Below, in pieces: positions 15,739 through 23,985 of a stretch of 29,858 nt of DNA. The position numbers and the translations under genes are program-made. The notes below the pieces were generated by a model, which saw only the letters and a list, made by a program, of their open reading frames with translations, had not been told where the DNA came from and did no database searches. Source of the DNA: UBA1146 sp963854815 (lineage in GTDB: Bacteria; Planctomycetota; UBA8108; UBA1146). Positions within the stretch are counted from its first letter, which is position 1, and each line of letters opens with the position of its first letter. Location: contig CAWLAN010000012.1 in assembly GCA_963854815.1 (NCBI GenBank), positions 1 through 29,858 of the forward strand. The letters are read 5' to 3'.

Positions 15739-16874
15739 ATCCGGTAGTTCCTTCCTCTCGAATCGAGTGGCCTCATGCGACCTGCCAGTTATTTACCGGC
15801 TCTCTGGACGAACTTGTGCGGGCAGATCAACTATCGGTCGCTCTGGCTGAAACTCCAACCTCGCAGGTGATTCTCAGGGACGCTGCGGTACCGTTCGAAG
15901 CGCTCGAACCGGTCCGTGGTTGGCTCAGGCAGAGGGCTCCAGTCGAGGAGTTCGAGTTTCCCGGTGGAGAATCTGCAAAGACCTTCGATTCCTGCCTTTC
16001 CATCCTGGAGTTGCTGGCGACAGCGAAGCTCGATCGTGGTGGCCTGGTGATTGTTGCTGGAGGCGGTGCACTCGGAGATGCAGCGGGATTTGCGGCATCC
16101 ATCTGGCACCGTGGTGTCCCCTGGATTGCGATTCCCACCACTTTGCTGGCGATGGTGGATGCCTACATCGGAGGAAAGACTGCGATTCACCATGGTGGGG
16201 TCAAGAATCGAATCGGCAGTTTTCATCTTCCCAGGGTGGTTCTCACCGATCCATCGTTACTCGACTCGTTACCACTAAAGGAACGAACACAGGGCTGGGC
16301 GGAACTGATCAAGGCGGCGTGGATCGGGGATCCAGAACTGCTGGACCAGTTGGAATCAGATCCAGGCTCGATTCCGCAGGACAAGATACCCACATCTCAT
16401 CAGATTGCCGCTGCCGTGGCAGTGAAGGTTGCTATCGTCGGATCCGATCCGTTCGAGCATGGACCGAGGGAAGTGTTGAACTTCGGGCATACTTTTGCTC
16501 ACGCACTCGAGATGACCTCCGCTACACCGATTCGCCACGGTGAGGCTGTTTCCAGGGGTATGGTCTTCGCGGCAACTCTTGCCGAAGAGGTTTCCATCGC
16601 TGCCTCGGGGACTGCCTCGAGGATCAGTGATTTGCTCGTGAGGGCAGGGTTGCCGGTGGACTGGTCCGAAGCAGCGATCGAACCGCTTCTATCGTCACTT
16701 CTCGATGACAAGAAAGTTCGATCGGGGCGCCAGCGGTGGGTGCTTCCGCGGCAACCAGGAGAGATGGTCGTGGAGACGATCCCGCAGCAAATCGTCGAGC
16801 GGGTATTGGGTTCCTCTGGGCCCGCGGCTACAGAGATTCCTCTTTCACCGGAGAGTCGTCACGATGCCAGATGA
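15735..16874 (+). CDS. aroB: 3-dehydroquinate synthase
   Basis: The 379-residue enzyme converts DAHP to 3-dehydroquinate, the second step of the shikimate pathway to aromatic amino acids, using NAD and a divalent metal. The NAD-binding motif GGGALGD is at 109-115, followed by the classic block AIPTTLLAMVDAYIGGKTAI and GVKNRIGSFHLP. Metal-ligand regions AELIKAAWIGD, RHGEAVSRGM and FGHTFAHALE are in place. Length is usual for AroB. It starts with GTG at 15735 behind GGAGGAG, within the GTGA overlap with the upstream gene. The open frame extends far upstream to 15240 but overlaps the previous gene completely there. The lipoprotein gene starts 11 nt before its stop. Confidence 0.96.
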   Translation: MNPVVPSSRIEWPHATCQLFTGSLDELVRADQLSVALAETPTSQVILRDAAVPFEALEPVRGWLRQRAPVEEFEFPGGESAKTFDSCLSILELLATAKLDRGGLVIVAGGGALGDAAGFAASIWHRGVPWIAIPTTLLAMVDAYIGGKTAIHHGGVKNRIGSFHLPRVVLTDPSLLDSLPLKERTQGWAELIKAAWIGDPELLDQLESDPGSIPQDKIPTSHQIAAAVAVKVAIVGSDPFEHGPREVLNFGHTFAHALEMTSATPIRHGEAVSRGMVFAATLAEEVSIAASGTASRISDLLVRAGLPVDWSEAAIEPLLSSLLDDKKVRSGRQRWVLPRQPGEMVVETIPQQIVERVLGSSGPAATEIPLSPESRHDAR

Positions 16875-17217
16875 ACACCGCAGATTCGCAGGTTCCGGAA
16901 CATTATTGATATTGCTGCTGATGGTGGGGGTCATCGTCATCGGGTGCAGGCGCCAAGCAGACTCGGTCCAGGGGTTTGCACCTCGACCTGAACTCGTGAA
17001 ACTCACCGCTGCCGATATCGATCTGTTGCGCCAGGAGGTGCGGAAACAGACCGAGCACCTCAGGGCGATCGCGGATGACCTGGAATCGTATGTCCGGTCC
17101 GGTTCCTCGGTCGACAGGGAACTGCTCCTGCGGATCGAGAGTCAGGTCAACAGTGCTCGATCCCGCGTCGAACGTATCGAGGTGCTGCTGGAACGAGTCG
17201 AATCAGCCAGTCGTTAG
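16864..17217 (+). CDS. Small predicted lipoprotein with a coiled-coil tail
   Basis: This 117-residue protein has a type II signal peptide: charged MPDEHRR, a hydrophobic stretch about 11-26 (TLLILLLMVGVIVIG), then a lipobox V-I-G-C with the acylated cysteine at 28. The remaining ~85 residues are strongly helical with heptad-like spacing (LLRQEVRKQTEHLRAIADDL, SQVNSARSRVERIEVLLERV), so a short periplasmic coiled coil is likely. No family was recognised. It overlaps the end of aroB by 11 nt and ends 11 nt before the MATE transporter. Its short length and in-operon position suggest translational coupling. The role is unknown. Confidence 0.78.
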   Translation: MPDEHRRFAGSGTLLILLLMVGVIVIGCRRQADSVQGFAPRPELVKLTAADIDLLRQEVRKQTEHLRAIADDLESYVRSGSSVDRELLLRIESQVNSARSRVERIEVLLERVESASR

Positions 17218-17228
17218 AACGGCATCCA

Positions 17229-18653
17229 TTGATCGAGAACCAGCCCGGGGGAGAACTGGACAGGGGACTGCAAGGACGCAGTCTCGATGGCGAAATCCTT
17301 CGTCTGGCGATCCCGGCGATCCTCCAGTACCTGCTTCATACTCTCCAGTTCATCGTCGATACCCGGATGGTTTCTCAAGCCTCGGGTGGAGAAGACGTCT
17401 CGCTGGCCGCGCTCAATCTGGTCTCCCCGCTGTGCTGGTCCCTCACCACCGTCTTCACCGTGACCGCCATCGGTGCCAGTGCCATCGTTTCTCGCCGAAC
17501 CGGGGAAAACAGAAAGGACAAGGCTTCGACCGCGACCTCCACTGCCTTGCTGCTGGCTTTGCTGATCGGGGCGGTCGTGACTCTGGTCGGGATCGCTGGA
17601 CGAGAGCCGTGGATGGCCTGGCTCGAACAGCAACTGGGCGCGGCAGATTCTGACTCTGTTGCCTCCATCACCCACGATGCGGAGGGTTACCTGAAGTGGT
17701 TTTTGCTGCTCTTCCCGCTGCGTGCTGTGGCGGTGACGCTGGAGGCGACCCTTCGAGGAGCTGGAGAATCCGCGCTTCCGGTGATCGGTGGAGTGGTGGG
17801 AAACGTTGCCAACATCGTCGGAAACGCGGTGCTGCTGTTCGGATTGTGGGGTGCCCCGCGAATGGGACTCGAGGGGGTCGGCCTGGCTACTGGACTGGCT
17901 CCGCTGGCGGAAATTCTTGTGATTATGATGGTGTTGATGGTACGTCGCACCAGCAGACTATCTCTGAGTTTCTCAGGGATGTTTTATTTCGATCGAGAAC
18001 AGTCGCGTGAGATCATCCGGGTCAGTGCTCCTGCTCTCGGGGCAGCACTGCTCTTCCACTCGGGATTTGTTGTCTACCAGTTTGCGATCTTTGGTCTTGA
18101 TTCCACAGCCATGGCAGCGCACCGCGTCGCCATAACGATCCAATCGATGGCGTTTCTACCAGCGCATGGATTCCAGGCGGCTGCGGCCAGTGTGTCAGGG
18201 CGTTTGCTTGGTGCAGGTCATCAAGATCAAGCTCAGAGGAGTGCCTGGCGATCCTCTTACCTCGGTGTCCTGCTGGTGCTTCCGGTGATGGTTACCTTCT
18301 TTTGTTTCGCCGAGGGTTTGACCGGCTTGTTCGGGATGCATCAGGAAACATCGCGGATCGCTGCCACCTGTCTGATGATCGGAGCCATCGAGGTGCCCTT
18401 CCTGATGGTGTCGGAGTCACTGACCGGCACCCTCAGAGGTGCCGGTGCCAATATCCCGGTGATGGGGATCACCGCGATCGGTTCGTGGGGCTTTCGCGTA
18501 CCCTTCGCGTGGATTCTTGGTTATGGATATCTGGGTTTTCCGGAGCTGGGACTCAATGGAATCTGGGTGGCGACGGTTCTCGATTGGGTGGTTCGCAGCA
18601 TACTTCTGGCGCGGGTCATCTCGCATCGTGATTGGCTCAAAACGCGAGTCTAG
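17229..18653 (+). CDS. MATE family multidrug/cation antiporter
   Basis: The 474-residue protein matches the MATE family of Na+- or H+-driven exporters in length, in its roughly twelve hydrophobic segments and in its two-fold repeat. The first half holds LAIPAILQYLLHTLQFIVDT with the membrane Asp that many members have in helix 1, and the second half contains SAPALGAALLFHSGFVVYQF. FQAAAASVSGRLLGAGHQDQA and LEATLRGAGES / LTGTLRGAGANIPVM are typical MATE loop motifs. The substrate cannot be predicted. The start is uncertain: TTG 17229 keeps the N-terminus before helix 1 but has no clear ribosome site, and the next ATG would lose helix 1. It is the last gene of the row, followed by a strong hairpin. 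Confidence 0.88.
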   Translation: MIENQPGGELDRGLQGRSLDGEILRLAIPAILQYLLHTLQFIVDTRMVSQASGGEDVSLAALNLVSPLCWSLTTVFTVTAIGASAIVSRRTGENRKDKASTATSTALLLALLIGAVVTLVGIAGREPWMAWLEQQLGAADSDSVASITHDAEGYLKWFLLLFPLRAVAVTLEATLRGAGESALPVIGGVVGNVANIVGNAVLLFGLWGAPRMGLEGVGLATGLAPLAEILVIMMVLMVRRTSRLSLSFSGMFYFDREQSREIIRVSAPALGAALLFHSGFVVYQFAIFGLDSTAMAAHRVAITIQSMAFLPAHGFQAAAASVSGRLLGAGHQDQAQRSAWRSSYLGVLLVLPVMVTFFCFAEGLTGLFGMHQETSRIAATCLMIGAIEVPFLMVSESLTGTLRGAGANIPVMGITAIGSWGFRVPFAWILGYGYLGFPELGLNGIWVATVLDWVVRSILLARVISHRDWLKTRV

Positions 18654-18684
18654 AGCGGTAGATCCGCTGATTCCTGGATGAGAA

Positions 18685-18719
18685 ACGGGGCGCGAGAGCA
18701 AATCGCTCTCGCGCCCCGT
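18685..18719. terminator. Perfect 15-bp hairpin between convergent genes
   Basis: ACGGGGCGCGAGAGC (18685-18699) and its exact complement (18705-18719) surround a 5-nt loop. The hairpin sits 31 nt after the MATE stop and 25 nt from the stop of the convergent secreted-protein gene, so it can serve both strands. Neither side has a run of Ts, so it is not a classic intrinsic terminator. It could still stop polymerase or protect mRNA 3' ends. Confidence 0.75.
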
Positions 18720-18744
18720 CGAATGTGCTGATCTGATCGGTAGA

Positions 18745-21234
18745 TCAGCCGCAATTGTCGAAAGTGTCGCAATCCAGGGAATCGCCGGTCGGGTCCGATC
18801 CGCAATCCGAAAAGGGTGCCGGAGGAGTAGGTCCACCGGAGAACAGGAATGTCAGCAGGTAGACTCCGTCGGCAACATTCGCATTTCCGTCGTCATTGGT
18901 GTCGACGGCATCGAGGCAGTTTGCTGGACCACCACTGAAGAGGTAAGCCAGTCCGGCGACTGCATCTGCGATGTTGATACTGGAATCGTCATTGATGTCA
19001 CCTCGAACGAAGGTGTCGCCTGCACCCGGGGTCAAGGTCACCTGGCCATTGCTGAAAGCAGGTGGCATTGGATCACTGCCGACGATGATCAGGTTATCGA
19101 CAGGAAGAGTGCCGATCGTCACACCGTTTTGCCATGTCAGATCGGTAACGAAAGTAGCGGTTTGATTGATCAAGGCACCAGGATTGGTGGTGAATTCGAT
19201 TGTTGCAAGTTCGGTCGAGTCGGTCAGATCGAGCCAGGTGGTGCTCAGGAAACTGACGACCGCGCCGATAGTGACCTCACCATCTGCCCACTGACCGCTG
19301 AAGAAATCGAGCGGGGTGGGTACGACGTTGTCATCGAGCCCTGTTACCACCAACAAGGAACCATCGAAGACCATCGCCAGAGAGTAGCCGCTCACATCAT
19401 TGGGGAACCCGGTGTTGCTGGCCGATTCAATGCCCGAGACATTTGCCGTGAAGTCACCGATTCCGGTGGCAGGGTCGTATCCGGCATCGACGCTGGGAGC
19501 AAAAATGGTGAAACTCAGCGGAGGAGGCGGAAGAACGGTGATGTTGCAACTCTGAGTGTCGCCATCGAATCCGCCAACGGTGGCCGTCAGCTCGTAGAGG
19601 TGAGTGCTGATGGTGGCAGCGGTATCCGTGAACTGGGTAACGTTCCCGCCCAGGTTCGCGATCACGGTGCCATTTCGCGACAAGGTGATGGCGTCGTAGG
19701 TCATTCCGTTGCTCCAGGACAGATCTACTGCGTTGGAATCCGGATCGGTCTGGGTGCAACTGAAGTTGCTCTGAGGCAACGGGGTGATGAGGACGTCACA
19801 GGGGATGGCGGCCGCAGGGCTGGTGGCGTCTTCTGCCTGAACCGTGTAAGTGCTGTTGCCGTAGGATGCGTCCGTGTCGGAGTAACTGGTGGCGGTTCCA
19901 CCGAGGACTGCCAGGATGACTCCGTTGCGGCGAATGGTGATCGCCGTGTACGAAGAAGACCCATTGGTCCAGGACAGATCCACCGAAGGATCTGAAGTGG
20001 ATCCGACGGTGCAACTGAGATTTTGAACTGCTGGCAGGAAGGCGCCGGAAGGAGCAGCGACGGTGAAGGTCATCTCATCGGGAGCTCCCGCACCGCCGGC
20101 CTTGAAGAGGCCGAGGGTCGCAGTGTTGTCCGCCGGAGGGGCGTCACTGGTGAAGTAGAAGTTGAACATCATCGACCAGCGCAGCGCATTGGCATCCGGA
20201 TTCACATTGAAACTATCGGTTGCCCAGGTGATACCGATTCCCGGATTGAGGGTGACTTGCCAGTCGGTTCCATCGAAGGGCTCTCCGCTGTGCCAGGTGT
20301 AGTCCTGGAATCCGTTGGTGATGATCGAAGCTCCCGCTGGGTAAGGCACGGTGAAGGAGTTGGCACTGCGATCGGAGTACAGGTTGTAGACGGCGTACTC
20401 GTAGTTCCAGGTGCCGTTGCCATTGTCGGTCACATCGTAACCGGCGATGAAGAGGCCATCGTTGGGAACCTCCACATCGACCAGGGTGACGCTGTTCTGG
20501 AAGTCCTGCCACGCCTGGATGGGCGGCTGCATCATCTGTGTCGAGCCCTGGAAATTCAGGTTGTGGTTGCCGGTCTGGGAGACGGTGACACGTCGATAGG
20601 AGGCATTGTTTGCCTGGTTACCTGCTGCCGAATCATCGAGGGCAACGTACTGTCCACTGACGAAGTAGAATGCGCCCGGATAGTTTGCCGAGAGGAGATC
20701 GGTTTCTTTGACCTGGACTCGACGACCGATGGTGCCCTGCCCGCCAGGAATGGGGGGGGCCGAGTACGGATAAGGGAAGAATCCGGTCGTGGCGTTGACC
20801 TGTGATCGAGGTCCGAGGTTACTCTGGTTGCCATTGAGACCAGAGGAGTAGGGATCGGCACAGCCCGGGGTGAGGAAGGAGAGACAGCCGCCGCCGCCAT
20901 TGCAGCCAGGACAGAGACCGGTGTTCTGAAGAGCGCAGAAGCCGTGTTTCAACCAGGAACCACCGATCTGAGTGAAGCGTCCGTCGTGCAGCCTCCACAG
21001 ATCCTGAGCGATGACCGGGTGTTGGTTGTTGTTGGCGATCCAGTCGAGGTTTTCATCTCCGATGTTGCAAGAGGTCGTGGCCACCGAGTAAGCGTAGATG
21101 GCTTCTCCAGCGACTGTGTTGGAACCGTACGCATTGGTCCCCGGCAGGGAACCTACAATCACGTCGGGTTGTGCCTGAACGACTCCAGCCATAAACACAA
21201 AAACGCAGGGAATGATGCAAATATATCGATACAC
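18745..21234 (-). CDS. Secreted multidomain protein: unknown N-domain, FN3-like repeats, cohesin-like domain, dockerin
   Basis: The 829-residue protein has a signal peptide (hydrophobic 4-19, cleavage probably after VVQA at 21). Residues ~25-395 form an unrecognised domain containing DWIANNNQHPVIAQDLWRL, SWLKHGF and a small Cys-rich loop (CPGCNGGGGC). Two fibronectin III-like repeats follow at ~400-485 and ~488-570, each with a VDLSW.NG core and an RNG turn. Residues ~575-735 resemble a cohesin-like beta sandwich (VDAGYDPATG, NDVSGYSLAMVFD, LIIVGSD). Residues 742-829 are a type I dockerin with two EF-like loops (DINDDSSINIAD, DTNDDGNANVAD), each followed by an LFSGGP turn and a Cys-rich end. 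Such C-termini are abundant in planctomycetes. It is probably a surface or extracellular protein. The start is GTG 21234 behind GAGAGGA. Its binding partner and function are unknown. Confidence 0.88.
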   Translation of the reverse strand: MYRYICIIPCVFVFMAGVVQAQPDVIVGSLPGTNAYGSNTVAGEAIYAYSVATTSCNIGDENLDWIANNNQHPVIAQDLWRLHDGRFTQIGGSWLKHGFCALQNTGLCPGCNGGGGCLSFLTPGCADPYSSGLNGNQSNLGPRSQVNATTGFFPYPYSAPPIPGGQGTIGRRVQVKETDLLSANYPGAFYFVSGQYVALDDSAAGNQANNASYRRVTVSQTGNHNLNFQGSTQMMQPPIQAWQDFQNSVTLVDVEVPNDGLFIAGYDVTDNGNGTWNYEYAVYNLYSDRSANSFTVPYPAGASIITNGFQDYTWHSGEPFDGTDWQVTLNPGIGITWATDSFNVNPDANALRWSMMFNFYFTSDAPPADNTATLGLFKAGGAGAPDEMTFTVAAPSGAFLPAVQNLSCTVGSTSDPSVDLSWTNGSSSYTAITIRRNGVILAVLGGTATSYSDTDASYGNSTYTVQAEDATSPAAAIPCDVLITPLPQSNFSCTQTDPDSNAVDLSWSNGMTYDAITLSRNGTVIANLGGNVTQFTDTAATISTHLYELTATVGGFDGDTQSCNITVLPPPPLSFTIFAPSVDAGYDPATGIGDFTANVSGIESASNTGFPNDVSGYSLAMVFDGSLLVVTGLDDNVVPTPLDFFSGQWADGEVTIGAVVSFLSTTWLDLTDSTELATIEFTTNPGALINQTATFVTDLTWQNGVTIGTLPVDNLIIVGSDPMPPAFSNGQVTLTPGAGDTFVRGDINDDSSINIADAVAGLAYLFSGGPANCLDAVDTNDDGNANVADGVYLLTFLFSGGPTPPAPFSDCGSDPTGDSLDCDTFDNCG

Positions 21235-21451
21235 TTTCCGTTTCCTCTCATTTTCACTTCATCGGTACGGGCACAAAATACCCGGGAGCCTGAAACCCCA
21301 CCCAGGCAAACTTACGAAAGATCATGTTTCTTGGTGATAACTCGCTTCGTCGCGGACTGGTCCCGCTCTTCCCGGCAGTTCACGAGCAGATACAAACCCT
21401 CTTGTTCTCCGAAGATACGCCCTGCCAGAAGAGGTCAAATTACACTACCCA

Positions 21452-21469
21452 CGGCGCCCAAAGGCGCCG
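21452..21469. repeat. GGCGCC stem-loop at the start of the secreted-protein leader
   Basis: CGGCGCC and GGCGCCG form a perfect 7-bp stem closing a four-base loop. If the minus-strand promoter at 21479-21507 is correct, this stem would be at the very 5' end of the mRNA for the secreted protein, where such hairpins often stabilise transcripts. Confidence 0.5.
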
Positions 21470-21478
21470 CCTGGCCCC

Positions 21479-21507
21479 ATTATCTCACAGGATATCGGGT
21501 CCGTGAA
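21479..21507 (-). promoter_or_regulatory. Promoter candidate for the secreted-protein gene
   Basis: On the minus strand, TTCACG (21507-21502, four of six -35 consensus bases) is followed by 17 nt and GATAAT (21484-21479, five of six -10 bases). Transcription would begin near 21472 and give a leader of about 237 nt before GTG 21234. It was judged by eye and other placements are possible. Confidence 0.35.
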
Positions 21508-21771
21508 GGGGTACTGATTCGGCGGGCGCCGCCAAAGACCTCCATTTTATCCCTTCAGAGCCATAAATTCGGATTTTGGTGGTTCAATAACGTCTATCCC
21601 ATCAAGGGGTTATGATTTGCCCACGGACCGGATATGTCGGTTTTCTGGGGCGCTGATGCCTTGCTCGCTGTTGACCGGGCAGCCGTGATGGAGTCGAGGT
21701 CGAGGCGCGCAATCCGGTCCTGCGAAGATCGGCCGAAACAACGGGGGAGTGAACCTCCCGAACAGGAAAAA

Positions 21772-23100
21772 ATGTCCGGTTCCGAAGAAATCGAACTCGC
21801 GACTCAACCGCCGGCAGGTCTCTGTGGCGCAGTGCTTCCGGTCGGGATGGCCACCGCAGTGGCGATGTGGACCGCCGGCTACATCGCTCGCCTCCCCTTC
21901 GTCGAGGCCTCCCCGGTGGTGCTTTTTTTTGTCCTGGTGGCTGTACTGCTGATGGGCGGCAGATTCGCCGCTTCGAGACACTCCAACAGGATCCGCGCAG
22001 GGATTGTCTGCGGAGCCACCGCGGCAATTCTCGATCTGCTGGTACTGGGATCTTTCGTGATTCCCGAGGGACAAGAAGTTTCCATCGTACGGATGATATC
22101 GCTAGGGATGTCATTTTTGTTTTTCATCGCCATCTGCATCTCCTTGGCAGTGCTCGGGGCTGCCAGTCGGAAAGCGGGTTCTTCGACGCGCGATCAGGGC
22201 GTCGAATTGATGGCCTGGACTGCCTTCAGTGCCACGCTGGTGCTGGTCGGAATCGGCGGTCTGGTGACCAGTGAGGAAGCGGGGCTGGCAGTTCCCGACT
22301 GGCCCGACTCGTTTGGCGGAAATATGTTCCTGTTACCTCTTTCACGCATGACAGGTGCCATCTACTACGAACACGCTCACCGGCTGTTCGGTGCTCTGGT
22401 GGGGTTGGTTACCGTATCACTGGCGGTCTATCTGTGGTGCTCGTCCTCGAGCAGATGGCTCAAGGCTCTGGCAGCACTCGCCGTCGTCCAGGTGATCGTC
22501 CAGGGGATTTTCGGTGGCCTGAGAGTGACGGAGGTCGATTCCACGACAGTGATCGATGGCACCGTTTCGCAGTGGGACGAGTCTTCACTCTCTCTGCTGT
22601 TGCGGGTGGTCCACGGTGTCGACGGACAGTTCTTTCTGGCGCTGCTGGCAGTGATCCTCACACTCTCTGCAAGTAACTGGCGAACAGCAACCGGTGGCTG
22701 CTCGGACCGGTACGATCGCTGGGGAAGCGTGGTGCTGGCGCTCTTACTCTCCGCGCAGTTGTTGCTGGGTGCTCTCGCTCGACACATTTCCAGGGACTGG
22801 GTGCTGTGGCACCTCGGTGGAGGGTTTGTGGTGCTGGCGGTGGTCGTCTTCCTCGGTGTCCGCGGAGGGCTCCCATCGATGGCGGCGCCTCGGGCCCGGA
22901 TCGGCGTACTGCTGGTGATTGCGACCACCGGCCAGGTGGCGCTGGGTTTTGCGACCCTCGCTGTCACCAGTGGCCAGGTCCGGATCGCCTCGAGCGGAGT
23001 TACCGAAACCCTGGTGGCGACCACACATCAGACGCTGGGAGCTGTGATCCTCGCCCTGGCCGCCTCACTGCTGTGCTGGGCTTTCAGACCGGTTCGCTGA
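21772..23100 (+). CDS. ctaA: Heme A synthase, COX15/CtaA family
   Basis: The 442-residue membrane protein matches the COX15/CtaA family, which oxidises the C8 methyl of heme O to make heme A for aa3-type oxidases. It has many hydrophobic helices in two related halves. Conserved blocks are GIGGLVTSEEAGLAVPDWPDSFGG, the heme-ligand region YYEHAHRLFG, VHGVDGQFF in the middle, and TTHQTLGAVILA near the end. Additional helices at the N-terminus (about 20-115) precede the family core. I chose ATG 21772 because AGGAAAAA precedes it and the upstream extension is unlike the family. The Act cluster begins 189 nt downstream, which suggests heme A is made for an oxidase that accepts electrons from the Act complex. 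A heme O synthase (ctaB) is not in the window. Confidence 0.88.
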   Translation: MSGSEEIELATQPPAGLCGAVLPVGMATAVAMWTAGYIARLPFVEASPVVLFFVLVAVLLMGGRFAASRHSNRIRAGIVCGATAAILDLLVLGSFVIPEGQEVSIVRMISLGMSFLFFIAICISLAVLGAASRKAGSSTRDQGVELMAWTAFSATLVLVGIGGLVTSEEAGLAVPDWPDSFGGNMFLLPLSRMTGAIYYEHAHRLFGALVGLVTVSLAVYLWCSSSSRWLKALAALAVVQVIVQGIFGGLRVTEVDSTTVIDGTVSQWDESSLSLLLRVVHGVDGQFFLALLAVILTLSASNWRTATGGCSDRYDRWGSVVLALLLSAQLLLGALARHISRDWVLWHLGGGFVVLAVVVFLGVRGGLPSMAAPRARIGVLLVIATTGQVALGFATLAVTSGQVRIASSGVTETLVATTHQTLGAVILALAASLLCWAFRPVR

Positions 23101-23174
23101 TGGGACCCTCTCTGGCGCCGCGCAATTGAGCTAATTCGAGGCCAGAAAAACAGACGGAATTTGGTCGGGTTCGT

Positions 23175-23203
23175 TTGGCCTGAAACCGAGTCGTTGCTAG
23201 CCT
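23175..23203 (+). promoter_or_regulatory. Promoter candidate for the act operon
   Basis: TTGGCC (four of six -35 bases) and TAGCCT (three of six -10 bases) are separated by exactly 17 nt in the 189-nt gap before actA, giving a leader of about 80 nt. The match is moderate and not tested statistically. Confidence 0.35.
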
Positions 23204-23289
23204 CTCAATTGATCGGCGAGACCGGTGTTGCCACGCGAGTTCTCGGCCGAGATGAGTGGTGAAGATGGGCCAGGAGGAACTCCCCAACG

Positions 23290-23985
23290 ATGAGTCGTGA
23301 TCCGATCTTCCGTCCCTGGATGGACCAACTACTGAAGCTTCTCGGAGCGGGAGCTGCAGTGACCGGACTCTATGTAGTATTGATGGTCTACTTCGGTCTT
23401 TCGCCGAAGACCCTCAGTGCTGGTTACATGCCCCAACAACCGGTGCCCTACAGTCATGCCCTGCACGTCGGCGAACTGGGGCTCGATTGTCGCTACTGCC
23501 ACACCACCGTGGAGAGTGCCGCGTTCGCTGCCGTCCCTCCGACCCAGACCTGCATCAACTGTCACGAGAAGATCGCGCCGACGAGCCACAAGTTGGATCC
23601 GGTGCGCGACTCATTCGTTTCCGGATTGCCGGTGCAGTGGATCAAGGTTCACGACCTTCCCGACTATGTTTACTTCAATCACAGTGCCCATGTTACCCGA
23701 GGAGTTTCGTGCGTTGAATGCCACGGTCGTATCGATCGGATGGAAGAGGTTCACCAGGTGAAACCTCTCAGCATGGGCTGGTGTCTGGGGTGTCACAGAA
23801 ATCCGGCTTCGCATCTGCGACCTGTTGATCGGGTGACCGATCTCGATTGGGGACTTGACCGCACCGAAGAGGAAAAAGCGGCGCAGGGAAACGAAATCAT
23901 GAAGGGCCTGGGGTTGATCGATGAGTCGGGACATCCGACCGCTCGCTTGACCCTCCTGACGAATTGTTCCACATGTCATCGATGA
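23290..23985 (+). CDS. actA: Alternative complex III subunit A, pentaheme cytochrome c
   Basis: The 231-residue protein has one N-terminal membrane helix (about 14-36, LLGAGAAVTGLYVVLMVYFG) and five CxxCH heme sites beginning at C67, C88, C141, C165 and C226. This is the arrangement of ActA, the periplasmic pentaheme subunit of alternative complex III, which takes electrons from the iron-sulfur subunit and passes them to ActE or an oxidase. Other histidines (PYSHALHVGEL, FNHSAHV) are placed to be the sixth heme ligands. The ATG at 23290 lies 13 nt after AGGAGG, a long spacing. The gene overlaps actB by four bases. Confidence 0.95.
   Translation: MSRDPIFRPWMDQLLKLLGAGAAVTGLYVVLMVYFGLSPKTLSAGYMPQQPVPYSHALHVGELGLDCRYCHTTVESAAFAAVPPTQTCINCHEKIAPTSHKLDPVRDSFVSGLPVQWIKVHDLPDYVYFNHSAHVTRGVSCVECHGRIDRMEEVHQVKPLSMGWCLGCHRNPASHLRPVDRVTDLDWGLDRTEEEKAAQGNEIMKGLGLIDESGHPTARLTLLTNCSTCHR

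Larger units (their letters stand above)
21235..21771. other. 537-bp divergent intergenic region, no gene seen
   Basis: This stretch separates the minus-strand secreted protein from plus-strand ctaA and contains no recognised coding or RNA gene. A frame from 21634 adds 46 residues to CtaA, but they are Arg-rich, unlike the family, and have no ribosome site. Visible elements are a minus-strand promoter candidate (21479-21507), a GGCGCC hairpin (21452-21469) and a second GGCGCC-centred GC-rich block at 21521-21533. A TATGAT hexamer near 21611 could be a -10 box for ctaA but has no clear -35. Confidence 0.5.

Noticed and set aside
19129..20805. Plus-strand open frames opposite the dockerin protein
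   Set aside because: The minus strand has a signal peptide, ordered repeats and a dockerin; the plus frames are shadows with no motif.
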